Below are positions 1 through 14,002 of a stretch of DNA of 64,000 nucleotides, piece after piece. The stretch lies in the NCBI RefSeq assembly GCF_030463565.1, contig NC_134643.1, forward strand, positions 128,570,309-128,634,308, in the 5' to 3' direction. Made by a program: the position numbers and the translations under genes. The notes beneath the pieces were generated by a model. That model was not told where the DNA came from and made no database searches. It saw nothing but the letters and a program-made list of their open reading frames with translations. Source of the stretch: Pelecanus crispus (Eukaryota > Chordata > Aves > Pelecaniformes > Pelecanidae). Numbering within the stretch: the stretch's first letter is position 1; each line of letters starts with the position of its first letter.

Positions 1-3000
1 ATACAAGCATTCAATTTTATTCCAACATGATACATGAGGTATTACATAAAAGTAGCCTGAAGTAATCCTAAATTTCCTCACATAGCAGTAGTAGAATACC
101 TAGCAGTCCTGAACTGCTGTGCTGTGTTTATAAAACATGGTATCAAACATTTACTGGGCAGAATTTAATATTACCATATTTTCCTCTAGATTTTGCTCTC
201 TGAAGAAGCCAGCAAAGAAAAGCAGAAAAGAAGACTGTATGATTTCTCAAGAATCATTGGTCTATTAATTTCCTGAGGGCATGACTTTCTACACCCAACA
301 GACATCTGTCTGATCTGGTATCAAAAATCCCCAGCAATAAAGGATCTATTAAACTCTTGTTAAACTCAGCACACGGTAATGCAAAATAAGTGCTTAAATG
401 TGAAGAGCATCTGTAAGGTCCCACATGCCTAGGAGCACACAACCGTGCAGCAAATAGTGAGAGGCAGCACTTGACCATGTAAGACATGAGGGTCCTTCCT
501 AAGAACAATTCATACTTGCAGCTGAGCCTTGCAGACAGAAGATACTCCTCCTCCTCCTCCTGTGTCCTGAACAGGCAGCAATTCCCCTCTCACAAGCCTG
601 AGCAAGAAAAGCAAGAAAAAACCTTTTAAGAGAGGGAGAAAAGGGAACACAACATCAGCTTGGGAAAGCATGGCCACTATCTGTATGAACGAATAACAGG
701 CTTCCCTGGGCCACATTTAGCAGCTGTCTGTTAACTTGATTTCACACTTTCCATGTGTGGTTGCCCAGGTGAATGCAACTTCTACACATCACCCATGTGC
801 ATCTTCCCATCCTCCACACATCAATGCCCAGCAGGCCCTTTGCCACTCATGTCCACCTTCCCAGTGGTCAGTTCTCCCAGTGCTCAGAGTGGGTAGGAAG
901 CTTACATGGGCTCCCCATTTCTTAGAAAGAAACTCTCCTGTCCCAGGCGGTTTTTGGACCCCACTGTAATGCATTGGGATCTCACTTCTAGCTGTGATGA
1001 TTTCCCAACTGGCCTGCAGTTTGCTGCAGTTTGCCTGTGTGAAGTCTCTGCGTTTGGGTTTTCCCTTCATTCACCAGCAAGGGGAGCAAAGGACGCTTTT
1101 CTCCTTGGAGGCCCTGCCTGCAAGACTTACAAACAGTCTGGGATCTGTCTGTGATTTTTTCTCATTTGGCAGCCAGGTCCTTTGACACTTTATGTACTGT
1201 GTTGTCATCTGAGTCCCCAAGGCCAAACCTACTGTGATGCATTTTACTTGATATCCAATGTGGAGAGCCCTTGGTGGAGCAGCCTCCTCAGGAGAAAGTG
1301 CCAGTGCTTTTCTAAAATCCTCGAGCAACTGTTTCCACATCCTATGGCAGACTGCAGGCCCAGCAGGCATTGCCCCGTTACTTGGTGAATTTTTGGGCTG
1401 CAGTGTTAGGGGGCAGCGAGGGACAGCTGCTTCCTAGGGAAAGGGATCCGGGAGACCAGCCTCATAACAAGGCATGCATCAACTCTGGGGCACATTGCAT
1501 TCACTGTGCGGTGTCCTGGCTAGGCAGAAAAACAATCTATCAAAAAAAAAGAAAAGTGTAGCTGTTTCCTGACTGAAGGAGCCGAGTTAATTCATGGCAG
1601 CAGCTGATGAGCACAAAGGAAGGGTCAGGACCATGCAGGTGGGTGTGGGGTGGGGTACGGCATGAGTAGAGGAGGAGGGAGAAGGATGCAAGGCAGTGTT
1701 CTTTGAGGTGGCAAACCATAATATTGGTTCTCCTGCTGTAGGCGAGCACATGTCGAGCACATGTGCTATGCAGCAGGAGAAACTCTGGCTAGCAGCTCTA
1801 TGGAAATGGGAGCTGCACATCCTCCCCTGTTTACCACTCTGTAATAGCAAGAGATCTGTCCTCTCTGAAGCATCTTTGTGCTTACAGTTAGATAAAAAGC
1901 AGTCCTACACTTGTTCTTTCCCTTTTTACCTTCGGATGGGAGTAAAGAGCTCTTCACCTCTCAAGCTCCAAAACACTGGACTTACGATAAATATATCAAA
2001 CTCTACTTTAAGAAAATGCAAGACATGGGAAGTGTTCACAACAGTCAAGTGGGATAGATTATCACATCAAACAGTTTTGGCAATATTTATAATTTTCCAT
2101 GCATTTATACATTTCATGTGGTGCAGCTGACTTAATATACAACCCAGAAAAAACAAGTTGGCCCAGCTTGGAAAAATCTCATATGCTTCAAGGTATTTGT
2201 CTAGGCTCACCAAGCTCATTTTTGGTCTTGATTTAAAATTCTACAAGGACACAGAACTAACCACACACCAGCTATTTCAGATGAGGCAATGTGGTATTTA
2301 AAAGTTTAATACTGTAATCTTAAACCTGTAAATTGGGCCTGCTCACCCTAATATACTTTCCTTGGAGTGATCTTTTATAATCATCTTTGGGAACTGCATA
2401 TATGCTGTGCATGAATCTTGTCCTTAATTTTGTGTTTTCTATATAATTTTTAAAAAGCTAAGAATAAATAATCATGTTACCTGTTTAAGCACAATATAAA
2501 CCCCAAATATGTATTAAAAAAAAACTGCAGCAAAATACCTAAGCAGATGAAAAATGCCAACATATATAGAAATGAGGTAATATTTTCAGCTTACAATTTT
2601 TTTAAATGAAACCATTTTGCTATGAGAGTACAGGTAGAAGTTTAACACTCTTCCAGATAGGTTTTATGTTTTTTGATACAACTGACAAAGCATTCCTTTC
2701 AAGCGAATGAAATAAAAACTATTGTATTTTTCTCCCTAGTACAGTCTCTTTATTCTAGCTAAAGCATATTACAATGGAGAGCAAACACTTTTGTCTGATT
2801 ACTTGGCCAAGTTTGCAGAGAAATCTGGATCCTGTCCCTGCCAGGTGAGTTTCTGGACCTGCTAGGGTCAAACCCCCAGCTGATGCAGAGAGCTAGAGAC
2901 TAGTTATGTTGTAGGCAGTCACTGCCCCATGCCACTTTTCCAGAACAGTAGTTAAGTAACTACAGAGCTGTGGCACATGTACAGTCCTGGTTTCATCCCC

Positions 3001-3189
3001 AGATGATTTTCTTTGCAGCTTGCCTAAGGAACTGTCTGTCTCCTGCCCTGCCTAGTCTCCCCTCCCCTCCTCTTTTTCCTTCTCTCCCAAGCCATAATGA
3101 AGCACAATGTTTCTGTGCAAAACACGCTCCCATTGTTTCCCCTGTAGCACGCTGAGTGCAACATAATTCGTTTCCCTGATTCGGTTCAG
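1..3189. other. Non-coding flank, no gene seen
   Basis: AT-rich single-copy-looking DNA. Frames here are short and resemble nothing known. On the minus strand an AATAAA (TTTATT at 16-21) sits at the very edge, so a minus-strand transcript ending at the window start cannot be excluded. Confidence 0.7.
545..560. repeat. (CTC)5 triplet repeat
   Basis: Five CTC units followed by CTG. Confidence 0.8.
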
Positions 3190-3560
3190 GAAGAGCATCA
3201 AGCGAGAGACTTGAAGAGCTCCATATGTTTAGCCTGTCAAAGAGAAGACTGAATACTGTTTTATTATAAGTACCTTATGTACTTTAATCAAGCAGAAGCC
3301 AAACATGAATCAATATCTGGGAGTTAAATCTGGAAAAATTCAAATGAGAATTAAGGCACAGTGTTTTAAGATAATGATTAATTATTTGCACAAACTACCA
3401 CATGAAGAGGTGAATCTTTTTTCTCAAGCCCAGGTGCCTTTCTGGAAGACATGCTTTAGGCAAATACAAGATGTTGAACCCAGGTTAAGGGTAGCTGGGT
3501 GAAATTTTCGGGAAATCAGACTACTAGTTTATTTGGCCTTGAAGTGCAGATATCTACTAA
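3190..3560 (+). mobile_element. Ancient L3-type CR1 relic (3' end)
   Basis: Worn sequence follows the order of an amniote L3/CR1 3' end. It has GAGAGACTTGAAGAGCTC followed by GTTTAGCCTG (the EERLKEL-LFSL segment), then AAATCTGGAAAAATTCAAAT, then a degenerate CCTTTCTGGAAGACATGCTT (the DVFLKDML segment), then GGGTGAAATTTT and TTTGGCCTTGAAG. The short frame at 3305-3502 is what is left of the reverse transcriptase tail. Assigned by recognition, not alignment. Confidence 0.6.
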
Positions 3561-6524
3561 TCATCTGGTTTTAAAATGTATTTCACTTGAATACAAAGGA
3601 TTCAAGGCAAGAAAATATGCCAAAAGATTAAAAAGTCAATCTGTAGTTTATACCATTCAAAGCTGGTAAGCCACAAGAAAAGATGATAATATTCTCTTCA
3701 CCATGGAAACAAAAAATACACTGAAGAAATCAAAATGTTGGTGGTTGTGTGATAGAAGACAAAATGGGACATGAGGGCTGGAAGTGAGTTGTTAAAAATT
3801 TAAAAAAAAAAAAAAAGTTAAGGAGATCTGGGTGACTTTGTTACAGACAGAACATATAAAGACCCAAGGACTCAGTTTGTAAAATGCATCCTGTAATTGC
3901 AATGGGAGGAAGGCAGCAAAAGACACATTTCTTTGGAAAGATACTGGTAAACCCCAAAGACCACACTCAGAAAGCCAAGGCATGCAACAGCAAGTCAAGG
4001 AGGAGGGTTGTAGGTAGCATGGCAAGATGGAAGATGGTGAAAAATAAAAATCAAGCTATCCAAAAAGTTGGGTCAGCAGTTATTAGATTTAAAAATTTAT
4101 GCCATTTCACAAATCTGAACTGATTTTAAAAACGTTCACTTCTCCTGTGACAGTGGAACAACAGTTGAGGTTGTTGGTGACCATTTTTCAATTTAACAAA
4201 GTTTTCTGTTGCTAAGAGACAGATGTGATTTTCCTGATTGCCTGAACCTGGTTATCAGTGAGTATTCTATTAGAAATAAATGTGTAAACTGACTGTTTCA
4301 CTGTGGATACAGAAATCAATGTCACAAACATGAGGAACTACATACAGAGAAGGGCAGCTATAAATTCAGAGCTACTGTTCTGGTTTCTGGGAGACCAGGG
4401 TCCCAGCTCCTGCTCCAACCCCTGTTCCCAAGTGCCCTTAAGCAGAGATTTTGTCTGGGAAAGACCTATGTGAATCCAACCCTCTACAGTGCAAGCATCT
4501 ACATATGAGAAAATTATTTGGATTCCTTTTACTATTGATGGGGAGACAGGCACTGTGGCACGTCTCAGCTTATTTCCATGCCTGAAAAAGGTCAGACAAG
4601 TTGTGCCTAAGAAGCACCTCTGTGGCTCTGCTGACCCTAGAGTCTAGGTGAGACATATAAAGTCATGCAGCTGAATCCTGTGCTTAGCCTCTGTGCTTCA
4701 ATTCCTTAGACAGATAGCAGTATTTCTGTATCTCACTGAAATATCACTAGGATAAGTCCGCAAACAACTGTGCAAATGTTACTGAGCTGTGGCCTGGTGA
4801 AGCAGGGTGCTGCTGACACCACGAGAGGAAGGAAACTAGAACTAGCAGTTCTCAGAAAGAGATGGATCACTACCCATTCATTACCCTATATGCCTGAAGT
4901 CTTTTGGCCTATGAATTATGAAGTTGTACAGTCTCATTTCTCTCCAGCAACTCCAAACTTCCAAAGGAAGCTGACGACATCTTGCCTCCAATAGTCCTCA
5001 ATTTCCAGTATATTCGTGCTCTCCCTCGAACGTTTTTCCTCTTTGCACAGATTATCTTCATCCTCTTGGATACTGTTTCTTCTCTCCCTGGAGTAAATCA
5101 GGAAGAAGTTGGAGTAAGTAAGGGCTGAGGCCCCTTTCGCTCTCAGCAGCTTCTGGGAGGGCTTCCCAAACTTGCAGGACACTGCAGCCTGTCACTGAGG
5201 GATAACGGGGATTAGGTAAGTACCTTCTGCTTTGCCTTTTTTTTCTTCTGAGAAAAATCATTGCGTTTTTTGTTCTCAAAGTAACCACAGCAGTTAGCCA
5301 ATATTGGGTACCTTGAGGGTTTTTTCTATTGGGAAAAGAAGCTGGTGCTGGAGCTGGGTGCTTTGTGCAAGGCTGATTATTGAAAGAGGATGTCAGGAGC
5401 CCTATTTCCCTGAACTCAGTAGACAGACAATAGGACACAGTTTCTATTTCTAGACTCTTTTCAGCCAACACAGTCCATAACACAAGTTCTTTCTTCCCCT
5501 TGGTCTCTCTCTCTGTCTCCACAGCTTTATCTTAACAGCATATGACAGGTAATTTTTTGGTGTGTCCTCATTTTCCATCTCTCTATTTCTTTTGCTGCAG
5601 ACAGGACACACACCCTTAGCTGGTATTAATTCAGTCCCTAAGTCTTTTTGTTCTCTGTGTTCTCATTCAGGCTACCATTTAGATGGGTTTCTCCCATCAG
5701 GAACAAAGAGGGCATTAATTTGTCCACTGTTTCACTGACTAGAAGGTATTATGCTCACCAGATTCAAAGCAGAGATGTGACTGCATATGGATCAAAGACA
5801 AGATATGCTGAGGGCCTTTCACTCATCAAGATAATGGCACCTCAGCTGTAACTTCCTCAGCCTCTCCACCTGACTCACTGGCACATGCAATGACAAACCA
5901 CTGAGGACAAGTTTGTTGCCTAATACAGATGAGTTCCAAGCCAAAAACTTCATTTTCTGAAAGCTGTGTCATACCAGTTTATGTCCTCTTGAGATGCAAC
6001 TCTCTAAGGGTATAAAGTCATAAAAGGGAAATAGTTTTCCCAAACATGAAAGGGTTTTTATATGAAAATGCTGAAGTACTTATGCAGCTCTCTTTCAAAG
6101 CCAAAAATACTACTTTATTTTGTTGTTAAATTGCTTTTTCTTGTGTGGTATGGCTTATAGTTCATTTCAAGGTAAACCACATCCTAGATCACTGTTGTGG
6201 AAAGTTATGCATAATGCACAGGTGGACAGTGAGTAGACCCTCAGCAACTCATAAGATAATGTGAGACACGGTACATAAGAAAACATATACAAAAGTTTCA
6301 GTTCAGTTCCTATCTGAACAGAAATCATTGCTTTGTTTATTACTTATTTTCCAGGTTGGCTTGCAAGTAGGTTGTTTCCTGTCAAACTGCGTCTCCACAT
6401 TTTGAAGAGCATCCTAAATCAGACCTGTGATAGAGTAGCATATAAAACTGAACTGTCCAAATACAATTTTTTAAAAATCAGGTCAGAGAAATCCTGTCTA
6501 TGAAGAGGGTCAAACTGTAGAAAG

Positions 6525-6660
6525 AAGAGGAAAGAACAGAAGGAGGGGGGGGGGGGGAGAAGAAGGGAAGAAGTATGGATGTCTTTCCTGTTCTCATTTA
6601 GTCTGAATAAGAAATTAGGGAGGTGAGGAGGGAGGGAGGAGGAAGACAGAACTAGAACAA
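6525..6660. repeat. Polypurine tract with a G13 run
   Basis: Mostly A/G sequence in two blocks around a G13 homopolymer at 6545-6557, with GGAGGGAGGGAGGAGGAAG at the far end. It has G-quadruplex potential on the + strand. Confidence 0.75.
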
Positions 6661-9600
6661 AACTATTTCAGGCTCTTTTATGACTGACAATCTTTATTAT
6701 TTACATATAAAACCAGACTGGACAAAGCACTAAAAATACACTGTATCTCATTGGGAACAATCCTATACCAGCAGGGAAATGTAGCAGTTGACATAAGTGG
6801 CCTTTTTCTATCATTAGCCTCTGTGATTCCGTACCCATTTAATCCACAGCATGTATGCTTCTTACAAGTCTCTCTGTAATAATAGTACCAGAAATACAAT
6901 CCACTGCAGTGCTCGTTCTCTACACTACTGAAGAACTGGTGATTTTTAATTCTTGTCATGTTGGTATGGACATTGATAACAGACGCCCTGATGCTCCTCT
7001 CTATTCCACCAGTTTTATACCAGCATAATTCAAGTGGAAAAAAAAATGTACAAGCAGAATATCTCATGCAGGTTTTGGGGTGATTTCTACAGACAAGAAC
7101 AAATGACACATCATGCTACAAAACTCCTGGAGAAGATGAGCACTGTTATCTGCCATTGATATACACACAACTTACTTATCAGCCATTAAACAACTGCCTT
7201 GACTTTTCCACTTTCTCCCAGTCCTCCAGGTCTTGAGTTAGCTGTCTTGATTATACTAAAGGTGTCTTATCAGTCTTGCAGCAGAAACTATTTTTACAGG
7301 GCAAATTCCCCCAACCTGATAATAATAGGGAATATTCATTACCAAAAGTATGAGTCCTGTGAAGAGTTTCAGTTAACACCAGATTAGTCCCTAAAGCACT
7401 TTCTGGAAAGGTAGGAGGCCATACGGGGCATCTACTGTAGGTTTTGAACCCTACCCAGCAGAAGACTACAGCTTGTTTAAGTATGTGAGTACTCTGAAGG
7501 CAAAATAGTCAGGAACTTTGTTCAATCAGTTTTTTTGTTTCAGGCTCTTCTCACTGAGGATATCTGAAGATCACCTGTGATTTGGCTTTCTGGTTTCTCT
7601 GTATTATTAAAGAACTGACCTGGCATGGCATGCAGGTCTGTGCCAGGCAAGTATTATCTAGGTTGACATTCCTCTCCATGCATTCAGCTTCTCATTGCAG
7701 GCTTGTGGCTTTGTTGTTTGGTGTGGCCAGTCCTCAGGGAGAGGGGGACCTTTGGGCTTGGCTGGCCCACATGGCTTATTGCAGATGCTGTTGCAGCACA
7801 TTGTGAAGTCCAAAGGTCAATGCAAATATAAATGATGGTCTTAGAAAGATTTGTAATTCCAAGCCAGCATCATTTCAGCTCAAAGAAGAGATATGTTCTA
7901 TGCACAGATTGCCCAAGAGTTCATTTCACCCCTTCCCTCAACTGGAAAAGGGTGACTGTTATGTCAGAGTTAGAGCAGGTTGCCCTTAACACATTAATCA
8001 TCAACTTACTTTGGTTGTTTCTGACCCAGTTGTATCAGTTTAACAAGAGAATAAAGAGTACTCCTCATGAAAGCCTACACTTCCTACTCAAGCTGTCTAG
8101 TCTGCAATGTTTAACATTCAACTTGACTGATGATTATTGTGGTGCTACGTGCATGGACGGGTGTATCAAATGCCTGCTGCTTCCTCCACTTGCGTTTTGG
8201 ATTCCGGGTACCCGTCATGCCACGGCTTAACAGCGGGAGCAGTGGCCAAGGCAGCTTGTGTGAAAGTCCTGAAATGCCATGTTTTATGAGCTGAAATACA
8301 AAGTGATGACTTCAGGAAGTTTATTCATACTTTGGATAGGTGAATGAGGGTGGAAGCAAGTTCATGGGTACGGAACAAGTGAATTATCTAAGCCAACAGT
8401 CCAGAAATGCAAAGGAAGGATGTCAGGTTGCTGGAAGAAGCTGAACTGGACTGTACTCCTTCATCATCAACAACAACAGCATGGGTGTTCTGAATGCTAC
8501 CAAGTCCTGGATTTTGACACAAAAGTTTAGGCCACGACAAAAAAAAATCTGTTCAAGTTCATCTCCACCAACACTTCAGTAATTTAGCAACTTGCCAGTT
8601 GCATAATAAGATGAAACTGGGCGTGTTGCCTTACATTTGGCACTTTGGTTTATTTACATTTTGCATAGGTGCCCAAAGATCATCAGGCAATGACTGATGA
8701 GAAATTCACACTATTATTGCAGGTTCTTAGATTATTAGGCATTCTCAGACAACTGAGACAGTGTCACATGAAAACTGAGAGTCAGAGGGCCTTTTTAAAC
8801 CTGCTTTTCCAAGCTAATGAGGTTTGTGTATTTTTACTGTATGTTTATTTTTAATTATGTGCAAATATGAATACCTGGCAATGCTTTTTGAACCTGTTCA
8901 CCAATTTAAAAGAAAAAAGTCTAACCGCAAGAGGGGAAGAGATGTCAAAGATACAAAATTCAGCCAAATTCATTAAAACAGGCAGAGAATGAGCTAATTA
9001 AAATCTACATGGGAGAAAAGAAAGGGCAAGAGGGAGATAAAGAATGAAAGAGAGACTATAAATGTCTATCTATGGGGAAAACTTCAGTTACAGTTCATAT
9101 CTTTGTAAAAATGAAGTTGAGCAAACTCAAAACAAAACCCACAGTAAACTAAGCTTCCTTTATTCCAGTGCTTGGGGAGTTACTTGAGGTTTTGGTTTCT
9201 TTATGCAATGACATTTTCCTGCATAGTATTCCTTACACATACTACTCAGCTACATATAAAGGGGCTGTAAATAATGGGAGGCTGGAATATTTAATGGATA
9301 AATTTAGAAGTGAGGGAGGGATTCTGCTGTACCAATTGGACTTCATCATCTCCCTTTCCTTGGCATGTGGAGAAAACTTCATTAGAAAAGCAAGAAGGCA
9401 TGACAAAGTAAACCACAATTTTTTCCCTACTGAGAGCTTCAGACATACAAATGAGTTCTTGCCAGATAGCAAGTGAGATTGTATCATTTCCAAACAACTG
9501 ACTAAAAAAAAAAAAAAAGCAGGCACCTTGAGAGTTCTCTCGGATTCAAAACTGCAGAGATCATTTTGCAGAAGTAAGCTTTGCTCTTGGATTACAAATG

Positions 9601-10178
9601 TTCATGCCAAATTTCAAACGCTTTTGCCTGTGTGTGAGTATGTGTGAAATTATTAATCCTTGAAAGCAGGGATTCATAATAATGGAGTTATTGACATTTT
9701 CTTGGCTGTAACATTGCAGATGTGATGCTAAGGAGAAGAAACATTCCCACTGTTTGATGAAAGGGGTTCCCAGGAAACACTAGCAGCAATCATTCTTCAC
9801 GCAGAAGATGTTTTCTGTCATCTGGTTTTTGACAACTATAAATAAAGGACTCAATCTGATTTTTATACACTATTTCTACAGTGTAAGAGACGGAATGATA
9901 TATCTCACAGTTTGCAATGAAATCCATATACACTGTGATGAGATTATAAACAAAGTATGTATGCACCACAAATGTTTGTGTTTTAAGCAGTGTTGTGAAG
10001 CAGAGGTTCACAACTGCACTTGTTGGCCTTGGTTAATGCAGAAATGCCATTTCTTGTGCTGTAGCTAAGGTGTTTCATAGACAAGTGTCAATACACAGGC
10101 AGACGATGAAACCGGTATTTGTTTGCTAGCATAAAAGAGCTGTTATTAAAAGCCACCAAAGTGAAATGCTACCATTTC

Positions 10179-10200
10179 TTTTTTTTTTTTTTTTCCTCAG
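10179..10200 (+). repeat. T16 tract followed by CCTCAG
   Basis: A T16 homopolymer directly before CCTCAG, which looks like a splice acceptor. The sequence after it encodes nothing I recognise, so it is recorded only as a repeat. Confidence 0.7.
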
Positions 10201-10805
10201 CTATGTCAAACTAAGCTATTTGAAAACAGAAATACAGACAATACAGTGTGGTGCTCATCCCCAAGCCTGGAATATCTCTAAATGAAGCACCAGCACTCCC
10301 TTGGAGAGCAGGGGAGTTGAAGAGCCCTGGCAGGGTACAGTTCTCCTCCTTGAGCTCACAGCTGAGCTCTGCTCTCCTGTTCCACTGCAACGGCAATGAG
10401 TTGGGCGCCCACCACGAAGGGTTCAGAAGAGGTAGCCAGTGAAACCTTCTTTGTCGGGGGAAACAAAAATCTTGGAAATGCCTTTACTTCGCAACACAGT
10501 GTGATTCAGTGGGCCCTGAGCTAGTGCTGGCGCAAGTCAGACAGCCCAGCGCCCTCCTCAATGGGGATAACAGCTTAGCCCCACACGGGCAAGGCACCAA
10601 ACTCAAGCTATTAGATTTTCACCAGTAGGACTGCAATGATGCAGCTGTGCTGCATCCAGAGGCAGCAGACCTGCCAGCACCTCCGCAGTGACCTCCAGGC
10701 AGTGAGTGCCTCTGGTGTGCTTGCTCATGGTCTCTGGGCAGCAAGGGTGTTCTGCACACCCCAGGAACATGGGTCAATGACATGCTCTGACATGGGGAGC
10801 AGAGA

Positions 10806-11062
10806 TTCTTCCCTTCCCTTCCCTTCCCTTCCCTTCCCTTCCCTTCCCTTCCCTTCCCTTCCCTTCCCTTCCCTTCCCTTCCCTTCCCTTCCCTTCCCTT
10901 CCCTTCCCTTCCCTTCCCTTCCCTTCCCTTCCCTTCCCTTCCCTTCCCTTCCCCTCCCTTCCCTTCCCCTCCCTTCCCTTCCCCTCCCTTCCCTTCCCTT
11001 CCCCTCCCCTCCCCTCCCCTCCCCTCCCCTCCCCTCCTCTCCTCTCCCCTCCTCTCTTCTTT
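10806..11062. repeat. CCCTT/AAGGG pentanucleotide microsatellite grading into CCCCT
   Basis: A perfect (CCCTT)28 tract fills 10811-10950. It then mixes with CCCCT units to about 11000, becomes nearly pure (CCCCT)n to about 11034, and ends in CCTCT variants. The minus strand is (AAGGG)n/(AGGGG)n, a purine-only strand able to form G-quadruplex or triplex DNA. Open frames across it on both strands (Lys-Gly-Arg-Glu or Ser-Leu-Pro repeats) are artefacts. Confidence 0.97.
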
Positions 11063-14002
11063 AGGTCTGGCCATTTCATAACCACTTAGGAGAAAATTAT
11101 AAACATAAACCACACAAACCCTGGAGCTACTCAGCAAACAGGTAAAGAAGGTACCAATCCAACGCTCTGCATTTGAACATTTCTTTTTCTGTTTTCTTCT
11201 TATTCAAGCTCTTTTTATATTCTGTGGCCTGAATCAGCATGGGCTCCCTCGTTATCATCTCTGAGTTCTCAGGAAAGCGCTTTCCTCCTCCCTCCTTCCT
11301 TCTTGCTGCAGGATTATGGACATTCAGCCACATGGAATCCATCACCTGCCCAGTTAAAACATGAGACGGAGCAATAGCAGACAGAGAGTGAAAAATAAAA
11401 ACTGAGAAAGTTATAACTGCCAATGTTTGCATTACCAAATCTGTAATGAGAATAAATCTTCATAACCATACCCCAGCATTGGAAGATTATGTACATCTTT
11501 GAAAAGCAGATTTGACCCTCTGGCCATTCCCCCCTGACAATCTGCACTGCAGGTTTGCAGAAATTTTTACACAAACAAAGACCTTCACTGCATCGTAGCA
11601 GTATCTGTTTGCAAGCAAATGACCATACCAGGAAGCATGAGTTCTCAGGCTATCTAATGACTGTATCAGCATGGATGTGTCATTGCTGTTCTCACAAGAC
11701 ATCATAGAGCCTTGCACAAAGTCATGTGAGAGTGAGTGAGAAATCAGCTGAATCTAATCAGAAGGAATGGGGTAATTAATACGAACTCTGTGAGGAACTG
11801 TTTGTAAAGTGATATGCAGGGTTCTCTGTTTAGCGGTTCATTATTCAACCAAGCCGTAGTAAAGCTTCGCTGTCTCCACGGAGCACAATGCAAATAGAAA
11901 AACAGCTTCATTTTCCCCATCCGGTCACTGTAGTCCATAATTTAAGCTGTTCATACTTTTCCATTTTTCACAGAATTTTTCCACAATGTGGATAGGGGCA
12001 TCTAAACTGTTATTAAAACGTGCTAGCTGAGGAAATGGAGGCAAGCTGGCCAGAGCTGCTTGGAGAGGGCAGCCCCATTGCTCTGGCTTCTGCTCAAAGT
12101 GTGAGGAAGCAAGCAGATAATAACAGATTTCAGGTGAGACAAGGAAAGTATCAGTGAAGCAAGTTCTGCAAAGCACTTCAAGCTCATGTGGGGAGGTTTT
12201 CTTGGAAAGTAGCTTTCTCTTTGAGACATAACCGGATAAACCCAGCATTGGCAGGAGACGTGGAATCTCACCCACCACATGACATTGCATTGTATGCAAA
12301 GGGAAATTTCAGTCAGCAGAGGGGATGGAGGAAAAAGAAGCATCAAGCTGGCTGTTGCCAAAGGAATAGATCCAACATGACATGACATATTGCTGTTGCC
12401 ACAAGCCAACCAGTATTGCTTCTGTCCCGCCGTCCACCTTAGAGCATGGTAAATGCTCTTCCTTCCCCTACTGCCCAGGACTTGTTTGCTAATAGACTGC
12501 TGACAGATGGGTGAGAACATGTTTTATTTTTCTCCTTTTCTTTATTTCTAAAAAAACCCCAAACCCTTGGGAAGAAACAAATGCCATCCATTCATCCATT
12601 CCTCTGCCGTCTATGGAAATACGAGCAATATTCTGTTGATTTAAATAGCTTTTTTCAAAGTAAAAAAAAAAAAAACAAACCACGAAAAAATCCAACAAAA
12701 CCTACTGTGTCCTGTTATGTGAAATGCAACAACATGGCATTTGGCTTCCTTCCAATTTGTGCAAGAAATGCAGTCATGTAACAGTCTTAGGCACATCAAA
12801 GCTGTGCTCCATAGTCCATATCTGCTGCTGACCAACAGCAAACAAGACACCGCCACAGTTGTAGTGCAAGGTCATATAATCAACATGCCCCAGGTTTTAG
12901 TGTAAAATCTAGGTGGGAAACGAAGGCCAATACATGATCAAAGACACAATTTAGCTGGAGAGCTGCACAGTGAATGTTTTTCCATCTTTATTTCTCCCTT
13001 TTTTAGTGTCCACAGTCACAACGAGTTTTCTTCATAGGACTTCTGCAAGTCTGCCAGAGATGTCCCAGGAAGAAATGCATGTGCCTATGCAAGGTACTGC
13101 ATGTTCAGAGGCCTTTACCCATCTTCAGTGTGTTAGACTCACTATGCTTGGGCAGAACATGCGCCTAGGATTCACATTTCCCAGATGTGTCCTTCTTTCT
13201 CTGCCCAGGAACTCTGTCCAGACAGGATCTGAAAAATACATGTCCATTTGGCCTGGATTTCTAGATGTTCAGCAGTCCAGAAGGAGTGATAATTCCAGTC
13301 AGAAAAAGAGACAAGATCAACAAAACCCAAACACATGACAGCTGTATCTCTTCCAACACAGATGGACTGGAGGCATGCTCTCTTGGAAGACACTTTCATC
13401 TTTATTTCAGTAACTTCTATTACAAACTGGAGCCCATTGTATCAATTCTCCCTTGTTTCAGCAAATCTCAGCTCAGCCTTGCTTCTAGGCTTCTGTCAGT
13501 GAGCTCTGACTGGCAGCTGAGGAAATCACAGTGTGTTGCCTAACTGCAGGGTCTTGGACAACCAAAAGTAACCCAAAACCCCAGGCAGTGGTTAGTATGC
13601 AAATGTGAGGCTTGTCATACAGGTAAAGGATGTCGCAGTGGAAAGAGAGAAATAGAGACCAACCTTAAATCCTTTGCTGATGAAGACTCAGAAACAAAGG
13701 AACAGGAACACAGATCAAGGAGTTGTGGGTTCCTGAAAAGTTCTCTGGAAGAGTAAACCACACCGCTGAATTCAAGCACCATGACTGAGACACCCAATTT
13801 CCAAAAAGCTGCAGCTTAGCCAAGCTGTCCTAAGAAATGCAGGTATGTTTGTGGTAGAACAGATGTTTCCTGGGAGCATGTAGCTATCACTCCACTCAAG
13901 CAGAAAGGCAGTCATACCAATAAGGCAAAAAAAAAACCCTCCCAGAATAAAAGTTCAGACCAAAAATAGAATAGCTGAATGTATTGCTACTATACCCTGA
14001 AT
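11063..14002. other. Non-coding flank, no gene seen
   Basis: AT-rich intergenic sequence with an A14 run at 12662. Several overlapping frames between 11925 and 13543 were read and look random. Confidence 0.7.

Larger units (their letters stand above)
3561..10805. other. Non-coding flank, no gene seen
   Basis: Unremarkable AT-rich DNA apart from A15 runs at 3802 and 9504, the polypurine/G13 block, and the T16-CAG tract at 10179. Frames of 130-154 codons (for example 5058-5522 and 7832-8230) have no family resemblance and no exon-like borders. Confidence 0.7.

Noticed and set aside
10619..11137. Long open frames across the microsatellite on both strands
   Set aside because: They exist only because a five-base repeat without stop codons stays open. 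The products are pure Lys-Gly-Arg-Glu or Ser-Leu-Pro-Phe repeats.
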